64,000 bases of DNA from JAMZMI01 sp963848175. GTDB taxonomy: Bacteria > Bacteroidota > Bacteroidia > Cytophagales > Cyclobacteriaceae. The notes below the pieces were generated by a model. It did no database searches. It saw nothing but the letters and a program-made list of their open reading frames with translations, and was not told the origin of the DNA. Position numbers and translations under genes: made by a program. Location of the stretch: positions 62,001 to 126,000 of the forward strand of contig CAWKCO010000012.1 of the NCBI GenBank assembly GCA_963848175.1, written 5' to 3'. Numbering within the stretch: position 1 is the first letter of the stretch; every line of letters begins with the position of its first letter. This document shows, piece after piece, positions 29,954 to 39,482 of this stretch.

Positions 29954-30163
29954 ATGGACACGCTAGGAATTCAGAAAAACACCCCTAATTTTTTGAAAGG
30001 AATAGAATTCGAAATGGATTTGGAGGATATACTACTTTTTCCAAATTGTGTAAAGCGAATTCTGGCAAACATCGATAAAAATTTGCTCGATCCAAAAATG
30101 AATCGAACGCAGATCACAAGGTTATTAACATGTAGATGGCTGCTTACCAGCGGTTTGAAATAG
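29954..30163 (+). CDS. Hypothetical 69-residue protein
   Basis: Starts MDTLGIQKNTPNFLKGIEFE and contains LEDILLFPNCVKRILANIDK and NRTQITRLLTCRWLLTSGLK. It looks like a small mostly helical soluble protein with two Cys. No family recognised. It stands alone between the efflux operon and the cyclase gene. Codon composition is plausible, but a chance frame cannot be excluded. Confidence 0.42.
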   Translation: MDTLGIQKNTPNFLKGIEFEMDLEDILLFPNCVKRILANIDKNLLDPKMNRTQITRLLTCRWLLTSGLK

Positions 30164-30382
30164 TTTTTTTTATTTGAGTTTAAGTTGTTTGGTCAAATAG
30201 GGCGCGGTTCTTCGGAATTTGCGCTCTTTTTGTTTGCTCCAATATCGGGGATAATCTGTGGCTTTATAGGGGTAAATCTTAGAATTTTGTCTCAAACGAT
30301 TGAAACCTCAATGAATCAAACGAAGTTTGTTCCAAGAGTTGAAAAGTATTTTTTTATAGTCTAATCAAGAGGGAAGGAAACA

Positions 30383-31513
30383 ATGATAAAGTTAAATCTC
30401 ACACAATATTTAGTGAGATATAAGATGCAGCAGGTTCTCTTTATTATCCTTTTTTGGATAATGGGGCTCAACTTGTATGTACTTATTAAGTATTATGGAA
30501 ATGATCCAAACACAGGGCCAGGCATGCTCTCTGGACTCGTTTCTATTCCATACCTTTTCACTATGGCTACATTAGGAGGAGGGCTGATGGGCACACTGAT
30601 TGGTGCTTTGGAGATTTTCGTTTATCCGAAGTTTGTCAAGAAACGTTCTTTTGGTTTCAGTATCTTGTTGCGTTCCCTGATCTTTATTGTTGCCATTCTT
30701 ATAGTTACGCTTTTTATCATTTATTTCTACTATGCTCAAGTGAGCATTGACAATTCTCAGGTGTTAAGTGCTGCGCTAAATTATTTTTGGTCAGCAGCGT
30801 TTCTTTCCATTGTTATTTACCTTCTTTTTTTAAGTGTTCTAATGGATTTTATTCTTCAAGTAAACCAAAGAATGGGACCTGGTTCAATTGTGAATTTACT
30901 GAATGGAAGATACTTTAAACCACGTGAAGAGAATCGTGTATTCATGTTTTTGGATCTAACATCGTCCACGACAATTGCGGAGCAACTAGGACATATTAAG
31001 TTTAGCCAACTGCTACAAGACTGTTTTCATGACCTCTCTGGTCTGCTCTTGAAGCATCATGCATCTGTTTATCAATTTGTAGGTGATGAAGCTGTACTTA
31101 CGTGGAGAGTAAATGCTAAAAATGGAACAAATAGCTGTCTCAATTTCTTTTTTGAATATGGGGCGCTACTCACGTCCAAGGAAAGTTACTATCAAAAGAA
31201 ATATGGGCTAATGCCCGTATTTTATGCCGCTGTAAACGCTGGCGTAGTTACGGTGGCAGAAGTTGGGGATATTAAAAGTGAAATTGCTTTTCATGGAGAT
31301 GTGCTCAATGTAGCTTCGCGAGTGCAAAAGCTTTGCAAAGAATATGACGAGCAGATATTGGTCACTGGTGATCTGAAAAAGTGTTTGACCCCAGGCTATG
31401 TCAAGTTAAAAAAACTTGATGAAATCATTGTTTCTGGTAAGGAACTGCCTGTAGAGATTTACTCAATATGTCATGCAGATGAACTCGTAGAGATGGAGAC
31501 CCTCACGTCTTAA
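30383..31513 (+). CDS. Membrane class III adenylate/guanylate cyclase
   Basis: 376-residue nucleotide cyclase with an N-terminal membrane region of about four to five helices (residues 15-160) and a C-terminal class III catalytic domain. Catalytic features are visible: metal Asp in FMFLDLTSSTTIAEQLG, second metal Asp in YQFVGDEAVLTW, Lys in GDIKSEIAFHG, Asp in HGDVLNVASRVQ, and the transition-state Asn and Arg in NVASR. The Lys/Asp pair is what is usually seen in adenylate cyclases, but Pycsar-type uridylate and cytidylate cyclases share the fold, so the product is open. Monocistronic, ending in a strong terminator. Confidence 0.9.
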   Translation: MIKLNLTQYLVRYKMQQVLFIILFWIMGLNLYVLIKYYGNDPNTGPGMLSGLVSIPYLFTMATLGGGLMGTLIGALEIFVYPKFVKKRSFGFSILLRSLIFIVAILIVTLFIIYFYYAQVSIDNSQVLSAALNYFWSAAFLSIVIYLLFLSVLMDFILQVNQRMGPGSIVNLLNGRYFKPREENRVFMFLDLTSSTTIAEQLGHIKFSQLLQDCFHDLSGLLLKHHASVYQFVGDEAVLTWRVNAKNGTNSCLNFFFEYGALLTSKESYYQKKYGLMPVFYAAVNAGVVTVAEVGDIKSEIAFHGDVLNVASRVQKLCKEYDEQILVTGDLKKCLTPGYVKLKKLDEIIVSGKELPVEIYSICHADELVEMETLTS

Positions 31514-31548
31514 GCTAATGTTGATTTTTTAAGGTAGTCAAATATAAA

Positions 31549-31588
31549 AACCCCTATATTGATGGATTGGCATCTGGATATAGGGGTT
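31549..31588. terminator. Bidirectional hairpin terminator
   Basis: Perfect 11-base stem AACCCCTATAT (31549-31559) with ATATAGGGGTT (31578-31588), T-rich on both sides. It separates the convergent cyclase and BamA-like genes. Confidence 0.8.
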
Positions 31589-31620
31589 GTATTTTTTAGG
31601 GGTTATAACAAAGGAGCGGA

Positions 31621-34600
31621 TCAGAATTGATACCCAAAAGTTACTGAAGGAAGTGTTTCGTCTTCTGAGAAAGCCACATTGAAGGTAAAAACAAACTGGT
31701 TGACCGGAGCGAGCCACAAGCCAAATCCTTTTCCTGTATGCCATTTTTGAGATTCTTCTCCCTTCAGCCATACACGTCCGATATCATGAAAAGCTATAAT
31801 GCCAACCCCTATAGGTACTAGATAGGTTCGAAAGGCGAAGAGTTGTAGCCGTAAGTCTATGTTGTGATAGACCGAAGCGTCTCCAATAAATCTTGTGCGT
31901 CGGTAGCCTCTGAGAGTTTCCTTTCCTGAGATACGCCCGGTTGAAAAATGTAAGGCCGCCAGCATTGTACTGTCCTCCTACGCGGTTAGCCACGGTCAGT
32001 TTAGATGGTATTCGGGTAGATAACAGAAAATTGAACTCTCCTTCGATTTTGTTAAAGTTTTCCTGTCGCGATTCCAGACCATAGTACTGCGTGTAGCCAA
32101 GGTACGCAAAGACCCCCTGAGTAGGAAGCTGTTTGTGATCTCGAGTGTCAGCCTCTAGTTCAGACCTTATGCCCAAGTAATGATGACTTTCATAGAGATC
32201 TGCTAGGGTCAACTCCGCTCTGAGGATCGTTGATATACTTGTTCGTAATCTCATCTTCCATCTCAAACCCCATGTAGTCTGCGCCTAATCTGAAAAGTGC
32301 CGTTTCCACCTAGTTCATGTGCGAAATTGACGTATGTCTGAATGCGTTCAAAACTCACTCGGTAGTAAGTCTATGGGATTGCCAAAGTCCGAAGCGGCTC
32401 CATTTCCTTTTGCATCAAAAGTGGATTCATTGCCATACCCAAAGAAATTGGCTACACCATAAGGTCGTTGAACCGATACGTCGGCATTCAAATCCCACTT
32501 GTGTATGAGGTCAGTAAAAGTGCCATCGTAATAGATATTGGCTGCCCCAGTAGCCAATGCCACATTCGCCCGTAGTTTGTGCCGCTGAGCAAAGGGGTCT
32601 TTTCTCCAACCTTCTTTAGTATAAATGAATCCTCCGCCAAGAAAGACTCCATCGTCGCGGTTGAATTGAGCACTGACCAGAGGAACCATGTTGTTGTATT
32701 CAAAAGATTTTCTGTCATACCTATTTACTGCTCGATTGTTGCTCAATTCATTGTCTGTTTCACTGGATGCGATCAGCTCCGTATCATTTTTCATGTCATA
32801 GACCACCGTGTGATCTTTCCAGCCTCGCACTTTCGAGCGATCTTCTATACGGTCTTCTCCACGTCCGCCTATCACGCGTACCACTATTCCTGTAGTCACT
32901 TCTCCCTCTATTTCAAAGATATCTTCTCCACCTAGTCCGAAGAGTCTGATCTCTTTGGTTTCCTGACTGTTGAATGTGCGATCGTAGAGTACTTGCTCCA
33001 GTTCGCCATCTTTCTTGCGTTTGCGTACTATTACACGGGTAGCCTCATCATTGATCCGCTGAACAAGAAAATGCTCGTGCTTATCAGACCCGACAACTTC
33101 CACTTCCTTTGACAGAAAGAGGTAGTGCTCATGGGCATAATTGATCATGTCATCTCTGCGTGCCTTGATCACCTTCACGACATCTGCTGCAATTTGATCC
33201 TGAATGGTATCTGGCCAGGCTTGCATGGAAGTTTCAATAACCTCATCGGACAAGTTTTCTTTAATAAACTCAATTTGCTCAAGCCATTGCTCCCAAGAGA
33301 GGCTATTAAGGAACGTTCTATCAAAGAATCTGTGCACTGGCATTGAAGCCAGGTGGGTAGTCCATCTTTTCATCAAAGCCTTCCACATTGGGCAATGCAA
33401 ATTTTCGAGACATAAACCAGCCAAAGACGCCTTCATTGATAAAAAATGCTTGATCTCGATCTCTAGGAATAGATCGCCACAGATGGCCTGAGGGTTCTTT
33501 ATCAAACTCCACCCAGCGCCATTGATCTTCGTGCCTGTCCCAGTCTCCGATGATCATATCGAACAATCTATTGCGCAAAGCAAAAGGTTGATCTACCGCT
33601 TCGTCATTGTCTTCGCGCATACGCTCAAGCACATCAGGTGTGCCTTCTATGTCTTCACCCTTTCCAAAAAATGGGGCAGTGGCAAACTCATGGTTTGGCC
33701 GCTCTTCAAAAAGCGCAGGCATATTCGCAAAAGTCTCCTGATACTTGCCGAAACGTGGGTCATTGGGAATATAGACCAACTTTGGGTTGGTATGGTAGAG
33801 CCCCAGTGCTGCACTCATGGAAGGCACAGCATACGCACCATAGGGATTTCCAGAAGAAGTCTGATCTTGGATGATTTCTGATACTAGCGTTTTGTAGAGA
33901 GCCGCAGGCAATAGCTTTTCGGTGTATTTATCTGCCGACCTAAGCACATATTGCTTGCCATTTGCATCTTCCAGTCTGAGAGATTTGGTTTGGTTACCAC
34001 CACCCAGCTTGATGATTTTTAGGTCTTCCTTTTCAGTTCCAATGTTAAAAACGGGCATTTCTACGGGAGTAGCCCAAACGTTTCTATAGTTTTCACCGAG
34101 CCAATATTCACGGGCTTTGGTGGCATTAGCATAGCGATCGGTAATGGGTGTGACGATCACACTGTCTTGAAAGTCAAGATTTTGCACTTCTGGCTTTATT
34201 TCCTCTACCTTTTTGGTCAATATCTTTTCTTCATAGATACTTTCTTGGAGCAAGCCATCATGGAACTTGAGTGTGACATCACCATTTGCATCGTAAATCA
34301 GCTGGCTAAAGCCACGCCTTGCAGCTTCAAATTCCGTTCCATTGCCCTTGCCGACGTTGGATAATTTAGTTCCAGAACCACTCACCACATAATGTATGGA
34401 GTCCCTTTTGATGTATTGGAGCGAATGCTCATGCCCACTGATATAAACGAGATCTTTTACATTGGCCATCATTTCCACTAGCGTGTTGCGCACCAGCATG
34501 TAGCGCGGGTTGGTGATGTCCTGTTTGCTGCCAAACATTGATCTAAACAATGGATAAATACTTCCTATAACAGGCAGAGGAAGCCATAAAGCACGGTTTA

Positions 34601-35294
34601 CGTCTGTAAGTGGAAAGACGTGCTGCCGAAAAGTATAGGTGCTGCCATGCGGGCCGTAGGAGAACATGGGATGATGACCAGCTACCAAAACTTGTCTGTG
34701 GGAGTTTCTGTCCAAGATGTCTTTGAACATGAGCACTGCTCCAGCGCTGGACTCAGCCTCACAGCCATCTGTATTGTCAGGTTTTTCCCAAGGGTGCAAT
34801 AAGTACTGGGTATCAATGATAACTAGGACGATCTCAGGGCTTATCTCCAGCTCAATTGGCCCAGGACAGCCTCCACTAGGGAGAAAGAATGAAGGCTTTC
34901 CCAAATAGCGATCTACATATTTCTGCATATTTACGACCCTTTTCCAACCTTCACGTGTACCATTTGCCCAGTCATGATTTCCGGGAATCATCATTGCTCG
35001 GCCTTTGAAAGCCTTCATTATATCCAGAGATGCATTGAGCTTTTCTTCCAACACAAACCTGCTCGGATCATCCTCATCTGGCAATCCCTCAGGATATAGG
35101 TTATCGCCTAAGAAGATTAAAATATCGCTAGTGTCGGCCTCCAAAGTGATCTTTTTAAAATACGCTAAATTTTGATCTGTTGGTAGCATGGGAGCACCTG
35201 CATCGCCTATGAAGTAGACCGATATGTCTTTTTGTGCATGAGAATCATATAAAAATGTAAAACAAGTAAGCGTTAATAGTATTCGTCCGATCAT
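31621..35294 (-). pseudogene. Metallophosphoesterase fused to BamA-like surface-antigen barrel (several frameshifts)
   Basis: About 1,220 residues when stitched. Signal peptide MIGRILLTLTCFTFLYDSHA. The N-terminal calcineurin-like phosphoesterase has all motifs: YFIGDAGAP, FLGDNLYPEG, IPGNHDWANG, VAGHHPMFSYG and SGHEHSLQYI. A middle region carries DRDQAFFINEGVFGWF and EIRLFGLGGEDIFEIEGEV. The C-terminal half is a bacterial surface antigen (BamA/TamA) barrel ending in a terminal Phe (VTFGYQF). Frames break near 33340, 32345-32270 and 31965-31785. This fusion is known in Bacteroidota outer-membrane proteins; its substrate is unknown. The start overlaps the stop of the upstream lipoprotein gene by ATGA. 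Confidence 0.82.
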
Positions 35295-36233
35295 TTACGT
35301 TTTAGTCTAAATTTGAGTATTTGGCCTTTTTCTCCTTGTCCCTCAGAGCTGATATATAAGTCGCCATTGGGAGCAAAACAGATGCCTTCTGGTTGCAGAA
35401 GTACCTCGGGCGGAATGACGTAGGTGGCCTGAATCTTACCGTCTTTATCAAAAACGATTAGCCATTTTCCTACGGATGCTAGGAGGTAGAAAAATCCATC
35501 CGCTGGGTTGAAGGCAATACCAGAGGGTTTGAATTTAATGCGGTCTTTTTCATATTTAAAATCTCTATTGGCCTCAAAGAATTTTTTCATATCGCCAGCA
35601 GTGATTTCAAAAGTTGCATCTTTTATGAGCTTTTTTGTATTGATATCAAACTCATAAATGGCCTTCCCTTTTGCCTTGTGGCCTTTGATATCTTCATCTC
35701 CCTTGCATGCAATCATCAACCTGCCAGTGTATGGATTGAAATCCCAGTCCTTCTGTATCATTGTCACGCTTTAGGGGTGTTTCGTATCGGGTTACTTTGG
35801 CAGTATCGTCTTCTGTCATTGGAAATTCATATATATCCCCATCGCTTTCCAAAACATATACAATCCCATTAACCACTTCTATGTCTTCAAAATCCTTGGG
35901 GCGAGAAAAAATCGTTGAGCTAGTGATTTTTGCCGAGTCGATATGCAAAGTATACACTTTACCGCTTTCGTCTTCAATACACAAAAAGGTATTTTCGGTG
36001 ATTCTGGCAATGCCCGAGATCTCGGAAAGGGCATAGGGAACAAAAATCTTATTATCTGGATCTTCCAAATCGTAATAGACCTGTACATTATCTATGATGT
36101 GAAAAAGACTGTCGGCTCGTTCTCGCAAAGGAACAGTACTACAGGAGGTATTGCTGGTGAGGAGTGCGCCAATAAATAGAAATAGCACCCATATTTGTTG
36201 TAAATACCTTTGATTTAGTAACCTCCTTTTCAT
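35291..36233 (-). CDS. SdiA-regulated-type beta-propeller lipoprotein (one frameshift)
   Basis: About 313 residues. I choose the start at 36233 since it gives an SPII signal: MKRRLLNQRYLQQIWVLFLF, ending LLTSNTSC. The mature part is a YjiK/SdiA-regulated-like propeller: LSEISGIARITENTFLCIED, RPKDFEDIEVVNGIVYVLES, DNDTEGLGF, then after a frameshift near 35745 NPYTGRLMIACKGDED, PSGIAFNPADGFFYLLASVG and LQPEGICFAPNGDLYISSEG. These repeats suggest a surface or periplasmic binding/calcium-type propeller. It is translationally coupled (ATGA) to the metallophosphoesterase-BamA gene, which suggests the two exported proteins work together. Confidence 0.8.
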
Positions 36234-36294
36234 ATTTAAGTTTATTACGATGATATGTGCTTGAATTATGCAAAACAATTGAATTCGTTATTGA

Positions 36295-37517
36295 ATGAAT
36301 GACCAATCTTCAAACTTACTTCGAGAAGTATGCAGCTTTTCTTCCGCAATTTTGAAAAATGAGCTCGATGCTGATCTTCATTATCACTGTTTCGAACATA
36401 CACAGGATGTTGTGAATGCCGCTAGGATGATAGGAGAAGCTACGGCACTCAGTACCGAACAGCGCGAGATTGTTCTGATGGCCGCATGGTTTCACGATTT
36501 AGGCTACCGTGAGGTTGTCCAAAATCACGAAGAAATTAGTGCGACGATCGCTTTGGACTTTTTGAAGACAAGAGATTGCGACGAAGAGACAATGATGGGG
36601 GTGGTGGGGTGCATCATGGCCACTCAAATGCCACAAACACCCAAAAACGAAATGGAAATGGTGCTTTGTGATGCAGATTTGAATCATTTGGGCACAGATC
36701 AGTTTTTCACAAAATCGTATTTCCTTGAAAAAGGAAATAGAAGCACTAAAGGGAGGAGCATATCAGCGAGAAGCAGTGGTGTGAGGGCAATATTGACTTT
36801 TCTTAGGAGTCATGAGTTTTTTACGCCTGTGGCAAAACAACAATTTGAGTCAATTAAACAAGAAAATATAATGAAGTGGAGAAACGTCTGGAAGAAATCC
36901 ATAACGAAGAAGTGAAGTCACTGGAAAAGAAGGTGACGAAGCTTAAAAAGAAGGTAAAGAAGGTGAAGGAAGTCAAGCCCACACGTGGGATAGAAACCAT
37001 GTTTCGTCTGACATCCAAAAACCATATAGAATTGAGTGCTATGGCCGATACCAAAGCCAACATCATGATTTCCGTCAATTCAATTATTCTTTCGGTGATC
37101 GTTTCGGTGCTTATCCGCAAACTGGAAGAATACCCGCACCTGATCATTCCTACCATTATCATGACGGTGGTTTGTCTGGCCACCATCGTGTTTGCCATTT
37201 TGGCTACCAGACCGAATGTGTCGTCGGGATTATTTACCGATGATGATATCAATACGAAGAAGACCAATCTGCTTTTCTTTGGCAATTTTCATAGAATGGA
37301 GCAGGACAAATATGAATGGGGTATGAAGGAAATGATGAAAGACGCAGACTATCTGTATAGCAGCCTGATTCGCGATATCTACTTTCTGGGGGTAGTCTTG
37401 GGTAAAAAGTATAAGCTCCTACGCATTTCCTATACCATTTTTATGTTTGGTTTTGTTATTGCGGTGATCTCTTTTATGCTAGCTGAGGCTTTTTTTAAAG
37501 GTCCAATGCCTTATTGA
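36295..37517 (+). CDS. HD phosphohydrolase - PycTM (Pycsar effector-type) fusion, frameshifted
   Basis: An N-terminal HD domain (about residues 1-190) shows the metal ligands HCFEHTQDVV, WFHDLGY and LCDADLNHLG. After indels near 36735-36790 and 36870 the chain continues as a charged coiled coil (EEVKSLEKKVTKLKKKVKK) into a PycTM-type domain: MFRLTSKNHIELSAMADTKA, NIMISVNSIILSVIVSVLI (TM1), then TM2, YEWGMKEMMKDADYLYSSLI and two further hydrophobic parts. Stitched length is about 407 residues, the usual size for HD-PycTM proteins of Bacteroidota. PycTM domains are effectors that harm membranes when they sense cyclic pyrimidine nucleotides. The HD part could degrade the signal or a related nucleotide (inference). 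Confidence 0.82.
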
Positions 37518-37809
37518 AAGTTTAAAATAGAGAATGCAAAATGATGAAAGATTAATGTTGACAGTGATCGGGGTCAGTAATCGGTTTTCGGTTCTCAGGA
37601 TCAGATACACATTAATCTCTTGATAGCGATTAAGACCCTCTGCGTGGGGCTTGCCTAGTGAGGCATGTAGGGTGATAGAGAACTGAGAATCACTTGGTTT
37701 TGCTCGTTCTATAGCCCTATGTCCCAAGGGCTTCCTATCCGCAATCGCCTAGCACCACCTCTATTATGACTCGCTTAAAATTCTCCTTTTGCCAAGACAT
37801 ATTAATTGA
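37518..37809. repeat. Intergenic region with degenerate GTCAGTGATCGG-type repeats
   Basis: Contains CAGTGATCGGGGTCAGTAAT and TCGGTTTTCGGTTCTCAGG (about 37562-37602), related to the ACCGACCACTGA repeats around 49.1-49.9 kb and at 60.3 kb. It also has a weak partial copy of the 87-base repeat seen at 39144 (GATAGCGATTAAGACCCTC near 37622). Confidence 0.45.
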
Positions 37810-38001
37810 TCAAATAAAGGCCTTTAGTTCGGTGTACCAGGCAGCCTTCACAGTCATAATGGCCAGATCATTTTTCCCTTTGAGTGCACTAATCTGATTT
37901 ATGTAGAACTCATTGATCTCATTGATACTCTGAATGAACTGAGATGCGCAGTTTTGGGTATTGATTGTATGGAGGATGTGGTTGATGTTGTTCGTTTTCA
38001 T
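37810..38001 (-). CDS. Hypothetical 63-residue protein
   Basis: A start at 38001 gives MKTNNINHILHTINTQNCAS, then QFIQSINEINEFYINQISAL and KGKNDLAIMTVKAAWYTELK. It is helical and soluble, without a signal. Family unknown. The composition is plausible for a real small gene, but there is no other support. Confidence 0.42.
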   Translation of the reverse strand: MKTNNINHILHTINTQNCASQFIQSINEINEFYINQISALKGKNDLAIMTVKAAWYTELKAFI

Positions 38002-38319
38002 GTGTATGTGTTTTATTTTCAATGGCCACATGGAATGTCCGAATACCTCAAACCTGCACCAAACCTCGATTTTGTTTCAAACATTCATCAACAGTTGGTG
38101 TGCTTGGCTTATGGACATTTCATATGTCAAGATTAAACGAAATCATCTCATGTTTTTAAACTTAAAAGCCAATCTGCACTATTATCCAGACATGTTGCAG
38201 ATTTAAACGATGAACGGATTTTCCACAAAATGAGCATCGACTTACAGCTATACAAAGGAAATATCGTCTTGATTAGAAGCACAGTCCACAGGAATGTTTT
38301 CCAAGTATTCTCTAACCAA

Positions 38320-38937
38320 TTATTCGCCAATTTCAATGATGGGGCTTACCAGTATGGTGGTGTCTTTTACGGAGGTGTTGGGTATTGAATCAAATATTCG
38401 GGTACCAAAGAGGTAATGCTTGTTCCAATAATAGGGATCGTCTATAGGAACGATCTGTACACCTCTGGATCGGGTAGCGTGAATCATTTGATTGTCTTCA
38501 ATCACAAATGCTGCATGTGTGATTAGTTTGCTGGTGTTATAGGTTTTTGTGAAAAAAATCACATCACCTGGCTGCAAAGCATCTTTGTCTAGCACGATTT
38601 TGCCGAAGCGTGCCAGCTCTTGTGAACCATGAGGTGCTGTTAAACCTAAGTCGCTTATCACTCTATAAATAAGGCCAGAGCAGTCAATGCCCTGACTGGA
38701 GATGCCGCCGAATTTGTAAGGAGTTCCTAAGTAGGTTTTGAGTGTCTCAATGAAAATCTCTTTGTTATGAGATCCACAGTGAAATGATCGTTCGTATCCT
38801 CCTAACACAAATTGATCAATTTTGCTAAGCATGATCGAATCGTTGGCATATTGCGCTGTGAGCACCGACATGGCATCCTGAGCCGTCGCTTTTTGAAGAT
38901 TAAAAATGAAAAAGACAATGATCAATACATTTTTCAT
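38320..38937 (-). CDS. NlpC/P60 family cell-wall peptidase
   Basis: 205-residue exported cysteine peptidase, probably cleaving peptidoglycan stem peptides. Signal peptide MKNVLIIVFFIFNLQKATAQ. Catalytic motifs: Cys in GTPYKFGGISSQGIDCSGL, His in LITHAAFVIED, and a third residue in MIHATRSRGVQIV. LQPGDVIFF is the usual strand before the His. Length is normal for a single-domain secreted form. It is intact; its 3' side faces an unassigned stretch. Confidence 0.92.
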   Translation of the reverse strand: MKNVLIIVFFIFNLQKATAQDAMSVLTAQYANDSIMLSKIDQFVLGGYERSFHCGSHNKEIFIETLKTYLGTPYKFGGISSQGIDCSGLIYRVISDLGLTAPHGSQELARFGKIVLDKDALQPGDVIFFTKTYNTSKLITHAAFVIEDNQMIHATRSRGVQIVPIDDPYYWNKHYLFGTRIFDSIPNTSVKDTTILVSPIIEIGE

Positions 38938-39041
38938 AATAATATCAACCCACTATTTTTTGACTATAATGCAAGTTAAGCTCTAAGCTTTCACTTAATC
39001 GTAATAGAAAGAAGATGGTTGTCATGTGGTGGGAAATTGCT

Positions 39042-39071
39042 CCGCCAATCAGTTTCAAACCTTGTTGGCGG
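39042..39071. repeat. Palindromic repeat, family A copy 3
   Basis: CCGCCAA (39042-39048) pairs with TTGGCGG (39065-39071), with an inner GTTTcAAAC palindrome. Same family as the copies at 10.1 and 14.3 kb. Confidence 0.7.
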
Positions 39072-39143
39072 TTTGAGAAAGATGAAAGTGGGAGTTGAGA
39101 GTGAGATATTATCAACACTGCATTTTTAACGTCCCTAGTCATG

Positions 39144-39230
39144 CTCGCAGAGCATCTTCTCCGTCATTTAGATGGTCGCTTCCTCTGTATTGTGATTAAG
39201 ATTCCCTGCGGGAATGACTGGTTGGGGAGA
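39144..39230. repeat. 87-base dispersed repeat, copy 1
   Basis: About 80 percent identical by eye to 57439-57526; shared blocks include CGTCATTTAG, GTCGCTTCCT, GATTAAGATTCC and TGCGGGAATGACTGGTTGG. Confidence 0.8.
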
Positions 39231-39482
39231 ATTGGCAGAAGGAAGAGAAAAGACTTAAGATTATTGAGGGAAGATGAAAGGCGTTTGCTAATGGGAGACT
39301 GGTTGGTAATAGGGGAGAGTTGGATGCACATAACCTTGCCCCATTTTTACACAATCTAATGAGCGAAAAGACGCCAAAGAGAACGCACCCGCCTGATTCC
39401 AAGACCAAACGAGCGACGTTCTACTAGACAAATGAAATTTTTATGAGTAAGCGTTTAGTGCAAAGCGGTCATCGCTTTCTTT

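Larger units (their letters stand above)
38945..39482. other. Repeat-bearing intergenic region (538 bp)
   Basis: Holds palindromic repeat family A copy 3 (39042-39071) and an 87-base dispersed repeat (39144-39230). Short frames across it do not look like protein. Confidence 0.5.

Noticed and set aside
36295..37517. Two separate genes (HD protein and PycTM protein) overlapping by 40 bases
   Set aside because: Both frames lack family-typical ends or starts at the overlap, while one indel gives a continuous chain of the usual HD-PycTM length.
38148..38336. 62-residue minus-strand frame behind the NlpC/P60 gene
   Set aside because: Low-complexity Trp/Lys/Leu composition and no recognisable pattern.
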